A DNA stretch of 64,000 bases from Tethya wilhelma (taxonomy: Eukaryota; Porifera; Demospongiae; Tethyida; Tethyidae), in NCBI GenBank assembly GCA_964030475.1, contig CAXIPT010000001.1:26971015-27035014 (forward strand), read 5' to 3'. The position numbers and the translations under genes were made by a program. The notes under the pieces are model-generated. The model did no database searches. It worked only from the letters and a program-made list of their open reading frames with translations, and was not told the DNA's origin. This document shows, in pieces, positions 23,949-38,261 of this stretch (positions are counted from its first letter, which is position 1; each line of letters begins with the position of its first letter).

Positions 23949-24444
23949 CTTTCAATACAATCATTGATATTATTAATTTTATGATCATTGGACCAATGCA
24001 CAATCTTGTGCTATGAATATTAATATAGTAATTTCATATGTCAAAGTGAAAATTTTGCTTGAAGTACTGTATAACAGTATTATTCACTGTATAGTAATAG
24101 TTATTTTCAGATCTAATGACAAATGTGGCATGAATACAACACACAGTTTGCAACAAATTTTTACAGTGATATAATATTATGAACACCCAACAGTAGAAAT
24201 GTCACATGGACTTCCTCCTTTCAGGTTCTCTGCTATTGCCATTTATGGAAGTCAAATAATAATTATAACATAATTATATTTTTATTGTATGCTGCCATTT
24301 CAGCTTGCAACCCTCTGCAACCATACAATTCCGGATATTTCATGTTCACTTTGCCCACGTATGTTTGCAGCAATTATGAACATAAAAGGCAGAGGCAGGA
24401 CTAGTTTTATCAGTGTAAGTATTATAGAAGTCCAGTAGCTAATC

Positions 24445-27400
24445 ATGAAGGGATCATTTGTTTTTCTGCAAAGTAAGTCAAACTCTAGATCTTACTGTGC
24501 TAAATTCCTTGATTTAGGCCATTCTATTATTTGAGTGCATGCAGTAAATCACATTGTTATCCAGTAGTCATTGCAAGTTCTCAAGAATGTGAAATGGTTG
24601 AATATGTTAGCTCTATACTATTTCATCTTCGATATGCATGCAGGTCTCAACACTAGTACTGTGTCAGTGGCATGGCTTCATTACTTACTCTTGCTAGTTC
24701 TGGCAAGATTTTTGTTTGGTCAACAACCAGATACACTATGTCGGAATGACTTTCGTTACAAGCCTGATCACATCTACCCTGATGACTGGCACCTTATAGT
24801 AGACTCCTATGACTATGAAGATCTGTTTGAAGGCTCCAGAGCTGTTTGGGAACGGAGAGATGTGGATGGAGATGGTAGAGGAGTGAGTTGTTAGCTTTTT
24901 GCTCATTATTTTATAATCTAGTTCCCTCAATTTTTGTGCATTCTCACCATGTACAGTGGAATGATGCCTTTGGAGGGACTTGTCAGCTGGAGATTGGAGT
25001 GGGGGGTTGTTCCACAAATCAAGACAACTGGTTCTTTACAGATTTCAACAACTATGACAATGCCATTGAAGTGATTCTTACAGCTACTTTCAGATGGTCT
25101 GCATGCCAACGATCAGGCAATTGTGATAATGTAGCAGTGTATCGATACAACACTAATGGTCCTGTCAGTGAGGCCATGCAAACAGACCCAGTGAACTATA
25201 ATCCTCTAACTGGAGATATAACGACATCTCGTCTTTATCAAACTCAGTCTGGTGATACAACTGTAGAGCTGAAATTTACCCGTCCTAATTTCAAAGGATT
25301 CTACCTTGGATTCAGAGACACTGGAGCATGTGGTGGACAGATAAAACGGTTTCAGGCATATTACCGAATTGCTCCTCCAGTTACTGATGGTCTTCTTTCC
25401 TGTCCTGAAGTTCCTCTAGCAGAGAGACGAACACCATCATCATCATGTACGTGTGCAGAGAATTCAAATACCACTGAGAATCTTCAAAGGATGTGTTCCA
25501 GTGATGGAATGTGTTCTGGACTCCCAATGTGTGATTGTAATGGTGGTTTTATTCTATCCAGCAATGGATCCACTTGCATTGGTAAGTCAATTTGCTCTCA
25601 TCCAAATGGTGCTTGCAATTATAGGAGCTCAATATCATGCATATGATTCAAACCCTCCCCCAAAGATTATAATTATAGCAATTCTCATTACAGGTTGCAG
25701 TGCTGGAACCTATCGGTCTTCATCTCAGTCCCAGACCAGGTGTGTTGCATGTCCTAGGAACACTGTTACAAGTCAAAAGGAGGCTACTGAGTGTGCCTGC
25801 AAAGATGGCTTCTTTAGAGCAGGAAATGAAGGAGCCAGTGATGGATGCTCAGGTAAGTTGATACCTGACACAAATTGTGGCTAAGTGCATAGTACTATCT
25901 TTTTTATGTATAATTGCAAGAAGGTGTATGAAATTATTGTATGTGCTTAGCGATTTTTTAAGAAGTAAGGGTAGTTGTTAATGATTTTTTAAGAATTAAG
26001 GGTAGTTGTTAATGACTTAGGATCAAGTGTATAGCGGGAAAGTTTTGAAGGGTTTAACTTTCATGGTTTTTGCGGATGACTATCCATCTGTGAAAGTTTT
26101 TGTCTGCGAAATTTTCTGTAATGTATTATACCTATGGGCTCAAACAGCTCACAGTATAAAAGTAAGTAGTTTTTGTTAACGTTGATATTCAGTCATCAGT
26201 AATCTTATGATTGTATGCAACAATAATTTCCGTCACTCTGACTATGTATACACTTCAGAACCCCCAACAGCAGTGCGGAATCTCAGAGTATCTGATATAA
26301 CACAGACTACTGTTACTCTTCGCTGGGAGAAGCCCTCCATTACTTCCAGAGATGACTTCTACTATGAAATTTTGAGAAGTGATGAGACTACAGTCTCCAA
26401 CTATAATCGTCTTATGACACTGCCAGGTGGCACAAAAACCACTGTGGAATACCAGGATACTGGGCTCACTCCATCTACCACCTATGTCTATCGTGTTGTT
26501 GCTCACAATAATGTGAGTGACCAAGATTCCATAAATGAACATCTTCGTACCGAAGAGGTCACTGAAACTACACTAGATGGAGGTAAGTGCATGTTGTATC
26601 AACACAACTTAGAGTGCTTCGTGTGTAACTGTTAGGTTTCATGTGATCATGTTTGTTGTAAACACAGCTCCATCGAAACCAATCAGAGTAAGGGGGTTTT
26701 GTTCTGTTGTTGTATGGGGAGAACCAGTGGAGCCGAAAGGAAGCATCGTTGGCTATGATATCAACTTTTACGATATGGACAACCCATCCAGAAACAGAGT
26801 GGTATATGGTGTAACTAACACTGTTCATGATGTGACAGCAAATACTGATCTACCTGATAGGGTCGAACCAGCTACACTTCATTTTGAGGTATTGTTGGTT
26901 TAAATGTATAGCAAAAGCCCTATATTAAGTACTCATGCATGCGCTTAGAGTCATTTTCATTCAAAAGACACTCAGATGGGTAGTTTAATTTGTAGTTTTA
27001 ATCAGCAAGAAGCACCAACTAAATATACCGCATATAGGGTTTAACTTAAAGCTACTGCAACTTCCGTCCACAGTTTGTTATATATGTCTCTATTTCCTTC
27101 TTCACAGGTCAGAGCCAATACATCTACATCCAAAGGTGGAGGGGCTGGCAGTTGGAGTGATGGAATTCCACTAGGTAAGTTATAGTTGAAACTTGTCTTA
27201 TTTGAACTCAAATTTAGCCTCATTTTGCTGAATACTATAGTTATATTGAAAGACTATATAATCATAGTTTGTGTCTCATAATTAGGTTGTTCAGATTCTT
27301 GTGATCCTCCTAACCCTCCAGAATGTCGTAAGTTAATATTAACATGTACACTGACAATTACTAGCTAGTAATGCATGCACAGAGAATTCCTTTCACTTGT

Positions 27401-29887
27401 ACATTAATTGATTTCCTTCAACCTTAGCTTCTGAGCCTGTACCTCTACACTTCAGTCTTGATGGAGTGTCATATCCACACAACAGTATATTCTTTATAAC
27501 TGACATTGGAGAGGATGACTCTGCTCTTCTCTGTGTCACAAACAACACTGACTGTTGTGGTAATCCTCGCCGTGGAGAGTGGGTCTATCCTAATGGCACA
27601 CTGATACCCTCCTCTAGAGATAACCTGGACTTCTTCAGAGGTCGTGGAGACAGGACTGTACGTTTGAGTAGAAGAAACAATGCCATGTCCCCAACCGGCA
27701 CATACCAGTGCAGAGTACCAGATGCTAGTGGTACCACTCAAACCATCCAGGCTAGAATAATTGGTCCAAGTAAGGGAACATGATAGATTGAGTCATGCAT
27801 ACAAATTATATAATACATGTAGGCCCACCTGCAACCACTATGCCAACTACACCACCAACCTGCCCACCACCGCCCACACCTGACTGCCCCCCAACTGTCA
27901 CTTGCTCAAGCCCAGTGACTCCTGAACCCCTTATATGTCCACCTCCAGGTGTGTGCTGTAATACCATAATATTATTTGCTATTGATGGTGATTCAGCGTG
28001 TGATTTCCTTCCAGCTCCCATTGAGGTCCACTTCACACTGAAAGGAGTGAAGTATCCTAATAACAGCATATTTGATGTAAGCCTCATAGGACAGGATGAT
28101 TCCTCCCTGCGCTGTGTGACCAACAGGACTCATTGCTGTACAAGTCCAAACAGTGGCGATTGGCTCTTTTCTAATGGTACTACTGTCCAAGGCAATGAGA
28201 TTATATTCTTTGCTCGTGGAAACCAATTTCTGAGTTTGAGCAGAAGAAACAATGCCATGTTTCCAACTGGCACATACCAGTGCAGAGTACCAGATGCTAG
28301 CAATGTCGTTCAAACCATCCAGGCTAGAATAATTAATACAGGTAATAATAACAATAACAATAACAATGACACCTGGCTTAATTTTATCCCAAATTACCAG
28401 ATTGAATTATTTTCTGTATTCAATCCAACAGCACCATGCCCACCTCCACCAACATGCCCTACACCCTCTACACCAACACCATGTCCTCCTACAGACCCAG
28501 TTGAATGCCCTCCTACTATTTCACGTATGGAACACACCAATGTACAATAACCACCAGTGAATTATTTTATACTTTAACATTCAGCTCCAGGTGCTGTTGA
28601 AGAGTTACATTTTAGCCTTGGTGGAGTTGATTACCCAAACAACAGCATATTTTTTATATCTGACATTGAACAGAGTGACTCTGCTCTTCTCTGTGTCACA
28701 AACAACACTGACTGTTGTGGTAATCCTCGCCGTGGAGAGTGGTTCTATCCTAATGGTACACTGATACCCTCCTCTAGAGAGAACTGGGACTTCTTCAGAG
28801 GACGTGGAGACAGGACTGTACGTTTGAGTAGAAGAAACAACGCCATGTCCCCGACCGGCACATACCAGTGCAGAGTACCAGATGCTAGCGGTACCCTTCA
28901 AACCATTCAGGCTAGAATAATCAACTCAGGTAGATACCTAACAGAAATGTTTTGTAGATAAACAACAGTAAGTAGAGTGTCATTTACCTATACCTTGTCA
29001 CAACCCACAGATAGTCCAACAGAGACCACTACACCATGTTCTACTATAGAATCAACCGAAAACACAACCTGTGCACCATGTCCTACTCAAGAGTCAAGTG
29101 AAGGCTCTTGTCCACCAACAACAGATGTTAGACGTAAGATCCATATCATGTCAACATGTGTTAAGAGTTATCAAAGTCGGTTCCTATATTATATTTACAG
29201 CTGGTGAACTCATCAGTGTAGCAACTATGATTAATGACGTGGTCATCTTAACATCCATTGGGGCACTGGAGGGCGTCATTGCTGAGATCACTGTGAAGTT
29301 CACTCTTATCAACAAACCACAAGTATACGAAACAATTACAGAAGAATTGAAACCATGGGTTCGAGTGCCAAATGATATCCTTCAAAGCCAACAAGATTCT
29401 CCTATTTCAGTGCAGGTACAAAATACTTATAACAGCTCTTTGACCCATGCACAATAGTATGGCAACAATCACACCTGTTACTAGTGTAATTTGATTTGTT
29501 CAGGTGAGACCAGAGTACATGAATGGAACAAGTGGAACATTTAGTTCCCCAACTACCTTCACTTCCTCAGGTAACATGATTCTTCTCTGTCCCTAACTGT
29601 ATTGTTGTACTTAACTGTTCATAACTATTTTCTTAGAATCCGAAGCACTATTTGAAGCAGTTACATCTGGCGGATGTGAACCATGTGACACCATCAAATA
29701 CAGAATAATTATGGCAGCACTTGGATTAGCTCTTTTAATTACCTTCATATGCATATTTGTGGCAATCATAGTCCTGATCATAAAGTGCAAGAAGAGAAAG
29801 AAAACCTCCTCACTTAGCTATTCCTATGGAACAAACAAACAAGACCTGGAACTATACAATCCAACTTACAACCACACTTCAAAATGA
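24445..29887 (+). CDS. Eph-like gene C: Eph LBD, Cys-rich, 2 FN3, 3 Ig-like, TM
   Basis: Exons: 24445-24472, 24644-24882, 24957-25581, 25694-25852, 26259-26582, 26668-26888, 27108-27174, 27286-27327, 27428-27769, 27823-27948, 28015-28341, 28432-28524, 28585-28929, 29011-29133, 29201-29415, 29504-29570, 29637-29887; about 1197 residues. The first tiny exon splices in frame; an alternative start is the ATG at 24634. The Eph ectodomain order is complete: LBD (KGFYLGFRDTGACGGQIKRF), Cys-rich (CACKDGFFRAGNEGA then EPP), and two FN3 to about 554. Three Ig-like exons (27428-27769, 28015-28341, 28585-28929) alternate with Pro/Thr/Cys linker exons. A TM helix (about 1138-1163) is followed by KCKKRKK and a tail of about 34 residues with YNPTY. 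No kinase. The exon-2 head is very close to that of gene E. The 3' end converges on gene D. Confidence 0.88.
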
Positions 29888-30117
29888 CATTGCAGGGGTA
29901 TATGTTTGTTTGTTCTGTAAGCAGTTAGTGCAATAATGTAAAATGAGTGCTCTTTTATAATTTTTGTAAATAACAAAAAAATTATGTATGTGAAGTGAAC
30001 TCCATAAAATTAATTTTTCACACAGATTCTGAACTATGCAATTATTGTTAATAATTGAGCCATACACAATAGTAATAGATTGGCATGGTGACATGATTAT
30101 GAGTCTGATAAAAGTTA

Positions 30118-33100
30118 TTATATCCCATTAACAATATTAATGCAAAGCCTTTGGATAACACTGTTAGAATTAGGTACCACACAGCAGTACTGACCAGTTG
30201 GACCTTGAGCATTGTTCCTTCGGTTGAGCTGTACACTCTGCCTACCTCTGCCTCTAAAGAAGTCCATTCCAGTCAGGGAAGGCCCAATTTTAGTGCCGTC
30301 AGGGTAGTACCACTCTCCAGCTCTGTTAGGCAACCCACAGCAGTTCACATTGTCAGTGACACAGTGCAGTCCTGTTTCACGTTGGCCAATATCATTGATA
30401 TCAACTGAAGTCTGATTATTGTATGGAATTCTCTGTCCATTTAACTGAAAGTACATGTTCCTCCCTGTACAAGGGGAAATGTCATACAGCCTTGAAACAG
30501 TTATTCTTTATAATAATATTATTATTATTTTAATGGTAACATACGGTCATCATCGACTATGCGGACCACGGCCTCATGAACTGCTCCCTTGTGGAGGTCT
30601 AGGAGTGATGAGTCAACAGAAAGCACAACAGTGAAGTGTTCTTCTAGAGATTCAAACAGAGAGTCTTGTACTATAGTGAATGACACACACACTCTCTTCT
30701 GCTTGTCATCAAACATTGCTGTTCTAGTTGCCTCCAGAAAGTCAAAGCCAGCTGGAATGCAACAATTGAACAATAAATTAAAGTTTCAACACAATATGCA
30801 CTGGATCACTCCCTACCTAGGGCATCAACTGGGACATTCTCCACAGCAGTTACAGTGACTGAGAATGGATGAGAGATGGGATATTCTTCAAGGACCAACA
30901 AACACACTTGAACTTCTCCACTCGATTCACTGATTTCATAATCACTCTCTTCAAATCCAATCGTATATGCTATCAAGGAATAGCATGTTCATTACTTGTA
31001 ACAATAGATAAAACAACTACAAGGACTGGTTTAGACTTACATCTTGCATCGTTGTCTTCAATAGTGATGGTAGTAGTTCTAGGGTGAATGCGAACACTTT
31101 TGTCATCAGTGGACAGTGTTCCAGTGAAAGTCTCCTTTACTTCAGCAATGTCATCATCAATGATGGACACCGTCACTGGCACTTGAGTTACTGTGCTATC
31201 AAACTGCAACTGAATACTACTCTGTGACACAGTGTAATCTTCACCATCTAAAACAACCACAACAATGACATTATTATTTTATACAAAACCACAAAAAGTG
31301 TACATGTGTACATAGTATAATATTATTTACCTAGAGCTGTTCCACCTGAACTCTTAAATGTGACCAGATGAGATCCACTGATGTGTCCTTCCAGAACAAG
31401 TACAGTCAGCTCAAGTGTACCTCCACCTTCAGATGTTGTATACGATGGTTGACTGAAACCAACTACAATATCTTGAGGGAAAAAATGTTACTAAAACACA
31501 TGTAGTACCCAAATAAGTGTACATGTGGTATCTTACCATTATCAGTGATGCAACACACAATAGTGTCAGGTGTCTCAAACCGTAACATGTCCATCAAGTC
31601 ATTTGAAAAAGAAATGGTGATTGGTATACACTCTACTGGTTCCAGGAATGTGTCGTCAATTACTTCAACGCTGACACACAGCCTCCTAGTGCTGTTCACA
31701 TTCTCATCAGTCACAACAGACAGAGGCAGAGCAACATAGTCAATATCAGGAGTTGCTAAATCATGGAGAAAAAATAATGTGTCAAGAAGCATGCATAGCA
31801 CAAAAGTACACGGAATGCATATATACCAAGTACAGGTATTGTCACGTTAATGGGAATAGCTGTGCTAATCCACATTTTGAAGTTCCTAGCGAATGGGTTG
31901 CTGAATCCAACACACACCTCTCCAGCTTCACCTTCAGTGAGGTTTGAGACCTTTGAGACGGACACGATCAATTCTGTATGCGAACACAAAAGAACACGAC
32001 TTTTATTCAATACATATGCACTACATGCAGGCACCACACTGACCATCATCATCCAGAATACCCACAGTAGCCACGCTAACTTCACCAAGTGTGATGTTCA
32101 TCATTGCTGAGGAGACAATGCTCAAAGTGAACGTTGTTGTTTGTATCTCCTCTAGAGCTACATTGTCATCAGAGAGGGGGAATAAATCCAAGCACTTAGT
32201 TTGTTCACGTGGGAGAAATGAGACCATACTCATCAATCCACCTAATGACACCATCAACAAAAAATAACAGGTTAAATTATCATAATCGTAAGCCCTGTTT
32301 AAACATTACCTCCTGAAATCAAAACCTGTATCGTTTCTTCAGTATGACCATATTTGTCCACACATACAGATGCATAATCATTGCTTTCAAGAAACATATA
32401 CCGAGGTCGTCCAAATGAAACTTGCAAGACTATATTAAAATAAAATACCATATCTATTAAACCAACTTCTAGAGTGCATTACCAACCATCATTGTCTTCA
32501 ATACAAAATCCAACTGTTTGGCTATCTTGGGAGACTAGTATCTGGTCATTCTCAGATGAAACAAGTATTCCAACCGTCGAGCATTCCACAGGCTCTGCAA
32601 TGTCATCATCCACTGTCTGAATGGGAGAGCACACCTTTCCAATAGAACTTGCACTTGTATCAGCTGATAGAAGCATTGCCAGTTCATAGTCCGTGTCTCT
32701 AATGGCTGAATGAGAGAGACTATATACATGAATGTTTTCAAATGTTGTTGGTCTTACCCATGTTATGAGTTGGTTGAGAAATAGTATTAAGAACAATATC
32801 AAATTGATTGGCAAATTGTGTACTAAAGATGACACACAAATCCATTTTTTCGCCCTCAGTTATGTTTTCCAATGATTGCAAACTCAGTGATATTACTAAG
32901 AACAGAAAAAATATATAATTATAATTTTATTTATAATCATCGTCATTTCAATGAGCAATCAAACTTGCATTTGTCTAGGTGGATTTACTTACCGTCATCA
33001 TCAACAATTCTGACCATTGTTGTCTCTACATTACCAACAGCATAGGAGTCTGTCGAGATATGGTCTATGCTGAATGTAAGTACCTCTGTATCTTCCAGTG

Positions 33101-36100
33101 CTACAGTGTCATCTGTCAGTATAAAACGGACACACTTCTGACTCTCCTGAGAAAGGAAGGCCAGAGTCTGGTCAATCCTTTCACCAGTTTCTTCTTGTAA
33201 CTCTGTGAGGATATGGAACTGTTACTATAGGAACAAACAAAAAGGGGTGTTGTATTACTTCCACTAATCCCAACTTGCACTGAGCTACCAGTAGCTTGAG
33301 ATATATCAACCTTGTCAACACACACTTCAACCTCACCAGCACCCTCAAGAAAGATGTAGCTTAGCTGGTTAAATGTGATCAAGTTCCCTATCAAGCAAAC
33401 AAAACATAATACACTGACAGTAATAGGTGAAATACAAACTTACTACTTAGAGTAAATGAGACATTTTGAAGGATACCAGCAGCATTGAGTATTTCACACT
33501 TGAAAGTGCCAGTTGGAGATGTCACACCACTTAGACGATTCAGACGGAGCAGCTGCCTGCCTCTTCCACGATAAAAGCCATTCTGTCTGTTTCTTACAGG
33601 AACCAGATCTCCATTAGGGTAGTAGAACTCCCCAATACGGTTTGATCCGTCACAACAGCTAGGATTGGTTGTCACACACAGCAGAGCACTTTCACCTTCT
33701 TCAACTTCATCCAGTGGGATTATGGAGTTGTTGAAATAGTCTTGGCCATTGAGAACAAGTGTAATGTCACTAGTTATAGCTGTGTAATAAATACAGAGCA
33801 GCAGTTTTAACAGCAGTAAAGTCAAACATAAAACATGTACAGTCATGCATCCATTAAATTTTCCGAAAATGCATGTCCCATATACATGTGCACCTAGCTA
33901 CCACTGCCCATTCAACTGCAATAGTGAACACGTATTATACCTTCATCATCATCGTCCTCAATCTGTATGGTTACCATCCTAGTCTCAATATCAATGTGCT
34001 CACTTGAAGAGTTTGTGCCATTGATCACAATTTGAAATGACTCTGTCTCTTCATGAACATCGTCATCAACAACTTCCAGTGAAAAACACTTTTGCAGAGT
34101 AACCATATCATCAAACACAACAGCATTTGGAATTGAGGAAAGATGGACATCTGCTCAATCAATAATATTAGTCATCTAAACAACATTACAACCACACTAC
34201 AGCAGAGCTCGTTGTGCTACAACATACCTCCATCAGTAGGGGTAGTTGAAACAGGATGTACAACAATAATGAGAGCTAAGGGAACAGCAGCTACATGACT
34301 TCTCCTCACACAAACATCCACCAGTCCACTATTCTCTTCCACTGATATCAATGGCGCAGTAAAGCCAATACTCACTCCTATTAAAGGTCATCCAGTAAAC
34401 AAGGAAATTACATTTTAGCAAGTAAATTTTGACTAGAATTCAAAAGACCTGGGTTCAAATCCCAGCTAGAGTTCAAGATTTTCCCTAAATTTTAATGTAA
34501 ACTTAATAAAACCAATGCTAGTATAATTTAGGATATCCATCTAGTGCACATAATTGAGGGGTGATCTTGTACATATGTGACTCAATTGGCTACTCGTACA
34601 TCAGTATTACTCACTGTCATCATCCTGTATCTGCACTCTAGTCACAGCTGGACCTTTGATTCTAACGTCATTTGATTCCAACTGAAACACAAGAACTTCT
34701 TCACCTTCCAACGCTACATTGTCATCAGCGATAGTGATGTTTACAGAGACCACACTAGTGGCAAGATCAAATGTTATGACTTCATCAAATTCTTCGATAG
34801 AAGGAACAATTTCACCAACAAGAAGATCTGGTTGGTCTACAAGAGAATTAGAACATCACTTGTTTGAGAGCTAAGTCAGCAGGTGTTGACTTACCTAGAG
34901 TAATACGGACTGAAAATGGCTTTGAATTGTTACCCAATTTCACAACATCAATATGAGCTAGTCCAATGTTTTCAGGATATGTGTACACATCAGCTCCAAA
35001 CATCACCATTACATCATCAGCAGAATCTGAAATCAACAACATGATTATATCATCAGGTCTTACTATAACTTCCTAAAGACCTTCAGTGATGGTGAGCACA
35101 GCTGGAACAGAAACAATCCTTGATCCCCTGGAGTCCATCACAATGCACAGGTACTCCCCAGAATACTCTTGGTGGACATCTCTCAGCAAGATGTTGCTAG
35201 TGACACTTCCATCAGCATTGTTCATCTCCACCGGCTGTGGTAGACCAACAGTGGTGACAGGAGCAGTGGTGCCCCATACAAACACAAGAGGTCCACTACT
35301 ACTAATAGCAGTACAGGACAAATCAACATCAGCTCCCACTTGTGCCAATACATTCTGAGGCTCCACCACTATTGCCAGAGATCCTTGTGAAGTGAAAGCT
35401 AGGTTTGTTTATACAAGCTAATAATAACAATAATTATTATGAATCTATAGCAATAGATACCATTATTGGAGCTTGATGGGGAAAACTGGTACGGATTACT
35501 CCAGGTCCCAGTAACACTGTCATCAATTGGTCTGATCTAAACATTTACACAGACTCAATGACTTTCCATACAAATTACAGGGTGTTACTGGTATACCTGA
35601 ACTGTGTATGGTCCTTCTTTCAGCTCATTGAATACAAAAGCACGTAATGGCTGCTCAACCAAGAGTGATGTATCATCATCACTTCCAGCCTCTCTGTATC
35701 GTATTTGATATTGAAGATCACTATCGATCAGTTGTGGAGGGTTCCATAAGAGTACATTGTTCACCACTTCTACTTCAGTGATTTGACTAGACTCTGAAGA
35801 TGAACAAAACCATCAACAACAAATAAAGAACAAATCCACACTCACCTTGGAGTACAGCTCGATCTTCAGGACACTTTGCATTACAGCCTGAAATGTAACA
35901 AATGACAATTATCATACAACAGTTACTAGCCTAGCTGTTCTTAACCTCTTAACCACCCAGTGCCAAAAATACAAGAAAAGAAAACCTCAACTCTGGCACA
36001 CACAATGATATACATAAAATTAATGATGAAGCCTGATGCAATAAAGTACACTTCCTCTTCTAATTGCTTAGAAAAAATAACATTGCTTCCAATGCAATGA

Positions 36101-38157
36101 TTTACCTAGAGGGACTTTGTCGCTCCAAGGGCCTAAGCTATGGGATGACTTTGCTCGAACCTGAAAACAAACATATTGTGTATACATTAATTTTTTGTAC
36201 AATGTCACACTGAATTTACCTGGATCATTACATCTTCCTGTGATGAAAGCCTATTACTCTCATTGACAATGTGGTACACTTCTCCTGGAGCTTTGCTAAC
36301 AATGACAGACTCCAAAGGTTCAGTAGATTTAGTGAACATTACATCATACCCAACAACAACAACACTGCCAGATTCAGGAGGAGGCTCCCAAGTAACAACC
36401 TTGCAAAATGAATTGACATTGTGTGGTACTCCTAATGCTGTAATATAAACCACACTGTTTTAATAAAGTTACACTTTCAAAGGTGTGGTTATAACCACTC
36501 ACTTCCATCAGTTGTATGTGTGGTGAGTTCACATGTCCTTAAATGTCCATCATCAGGAACTTGATTACTGACACCATTGCCAACAATAACTCTCAGTGTA
36601 TAATTAGTCTGTGGGAGTAGTTCATTTACAGCATACTCAACTGTTGCATCTTGGTTGACAATTGGACACTTGTTATGCAGAGTAAAGGAATCTGATACAT
36701 CAGGAAGACTGCTGTGGTAGACATCATAGAAATAGTCTTCTCTTCCAGTGTCTTCTGGTTTACTCCATCGAATCACTATAGAAGTGTCTGTTCTTGATAT
36801 CACATGAAGATCACGACAACGTCCAGGAGGAGCTGAAATAATCATTACAATAGTGAAATGAGTATTAATGTAACCAATTTTGATTTTAGAAAGATTGTCT
36901 TACTACTGCATGAAGCACTTGCATTCTCACTCGGAGCTCTGAAATACCCATTGATACAAGCACATTCAGCAGCACCAGAAATGCTAGTGTTGGTGTTTTG
37001 TGGGCACATCTGACAGGAAATATCCTTTCTTGTTTTGTAGGTTCCAGCTGGACATGCTGAATGATCAAATTAAGCAACTAAATCTCACTATTAGACAGAG
37101 TACAAGTCAGAACTCTTTAATTAATACCTTCGCACACAGAAATTTCTGATAGTGAGTGTCCAGGAAGCACCGTCTCTTGATATCCTTCCTTACATACACA
37201 CATATCTTCATATAGACAGGTCCCATTTAAGAAAGCTTTGTACTGAAAACTAGTGGTGTTTACTGAATTGGCTGCACAATGACCACTTGCCTCAGTTGGT
37301 TTCTGGCTGTTGACTGGAGGCAAGGCAAGGGAGGGATAGCTAACAAGACCAAGTACTTTAGGAGGACAAATTTTATAATACACAAGAACTCTGGTGATAT
37401 TTCCACAAGAGCCTACATCTTCAATACCCAAGTAAAATCCTTTGTGATTTACTGGGCGATTGAACAGTATAACTTGGTTCACACTCAGTTCATTCTGTGG
37501 ATGACGAATCTGACCAATTGGTTCATAGTTAAAGGGATCAGTACGGTCTAAGAATTCTTGCTGATTTGTGCTATAGAAGTAGACATTCAAGTACAGTCTA
37601 TTGCAGCTTACATCTGCTCTGCAATCCCCAAGGTTGAAACTGATATTAACATATACCTCTCTACTACTTTGATATGATATATACTGTGTAAACAACCAGT
37701 TATTTTGATCTTCTTCAGTTTGAATGTCACACACCCTAACACTCTTTCGACAAACACCATTCTCCTCCTGAAACCACTGCAATAAAGAAGCAACATGATA
37801 ACTGCAATTAATTTTCCTTGGAATCAAAAAAATTTCTAAAAATTAATATTGATGAGCTAGGTCATTAGCATTGTATCAAAGTTTACATTTAGTTTAGATG
37901 TTAATCAAACTTACTCCATTCCCAGTATTATCAGAATTAACTGCAATCCATGTCGAGCTAGATGTCCCACTCTGAAGCAGGTCATGGTAGTTGTAAGAGT
38001 CTAAGAGTATTCTTTGGTTGTTTGGGTAGCTGGTTGCAAACCGGGGATCATCAACACAGAGTGTACTTTCATCTCCAGGAGCAATACCACCAGCTGCTTG
38101 CTGGCATAAGCAAACTGTGCGTACAGCCACAGATAAGATCAATCCACTCCACCACAT
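30118..38157 (-). CDS. Eph-like gene D: Eph LBD, 3 FN3, Ig, 8 Calx-beta, 2 Ig-like; secreted
   Basis: 28 exons; starts-ends: 38157-37915, 37776-37128, 37056-36904, 36832-36503, 36437-36220, 36160-36106, 35887-35846, 35793-35597, 35536-35461, 35398-35081, 35026-34895, 34836-34615, 34377-34228, 34150-33941, 33779-33444, 33387-33259, 33202-32993, 32895-32758, 32705-32487, 32429-32310, 32241-32044, 31973-31827, 31755-31537, 31471-31331, 31247-31041, 30969-30817, 30751-30545, 30464-30118; 1921 residues. Eph-type head (KGFYLGIEDVGSC...VYYKIC) and Cys-rich part to 348, FN3 x3 to about 654, a classical Ig domain to 760. Eight Calx-beta modules follow, each split over two phase-1 exons and ending in an acidic IxDDD-like motif. 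An Ig-like domain sits after the second (999-1110) and another closes the protein. No TM seen. Calx-beta strings are known from sponge aggregation factors, so an adhesive or matrix role is plausible. Donors at 35080 and 32486 are weak. Confidence 0.85.
34404..34500 (+). repeat. Degenerate tRNA-like repeat copy
   Basis: GACTAGAATTCAAAAGACC followed by a B box (GGTTCAAATCC) and CCCAGCTAGAGTTCAAGATT resembles the 3' half and right arm of the tRNA-bearing foldback at 7656-7830. The A-box half and left arm are not clear. It lies in an intron of gene D. Confidence 0.5.
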
Positions 38158-38261
38158 TATGTTTTCGTCGTCTCTAGACTCAAATCATAATTTGACAAGC
38201 CAGCTTGGTATGAATAGTCTTTATAGCTATTTGCGCATGCGCCTTAACTGGTATTAACCGT

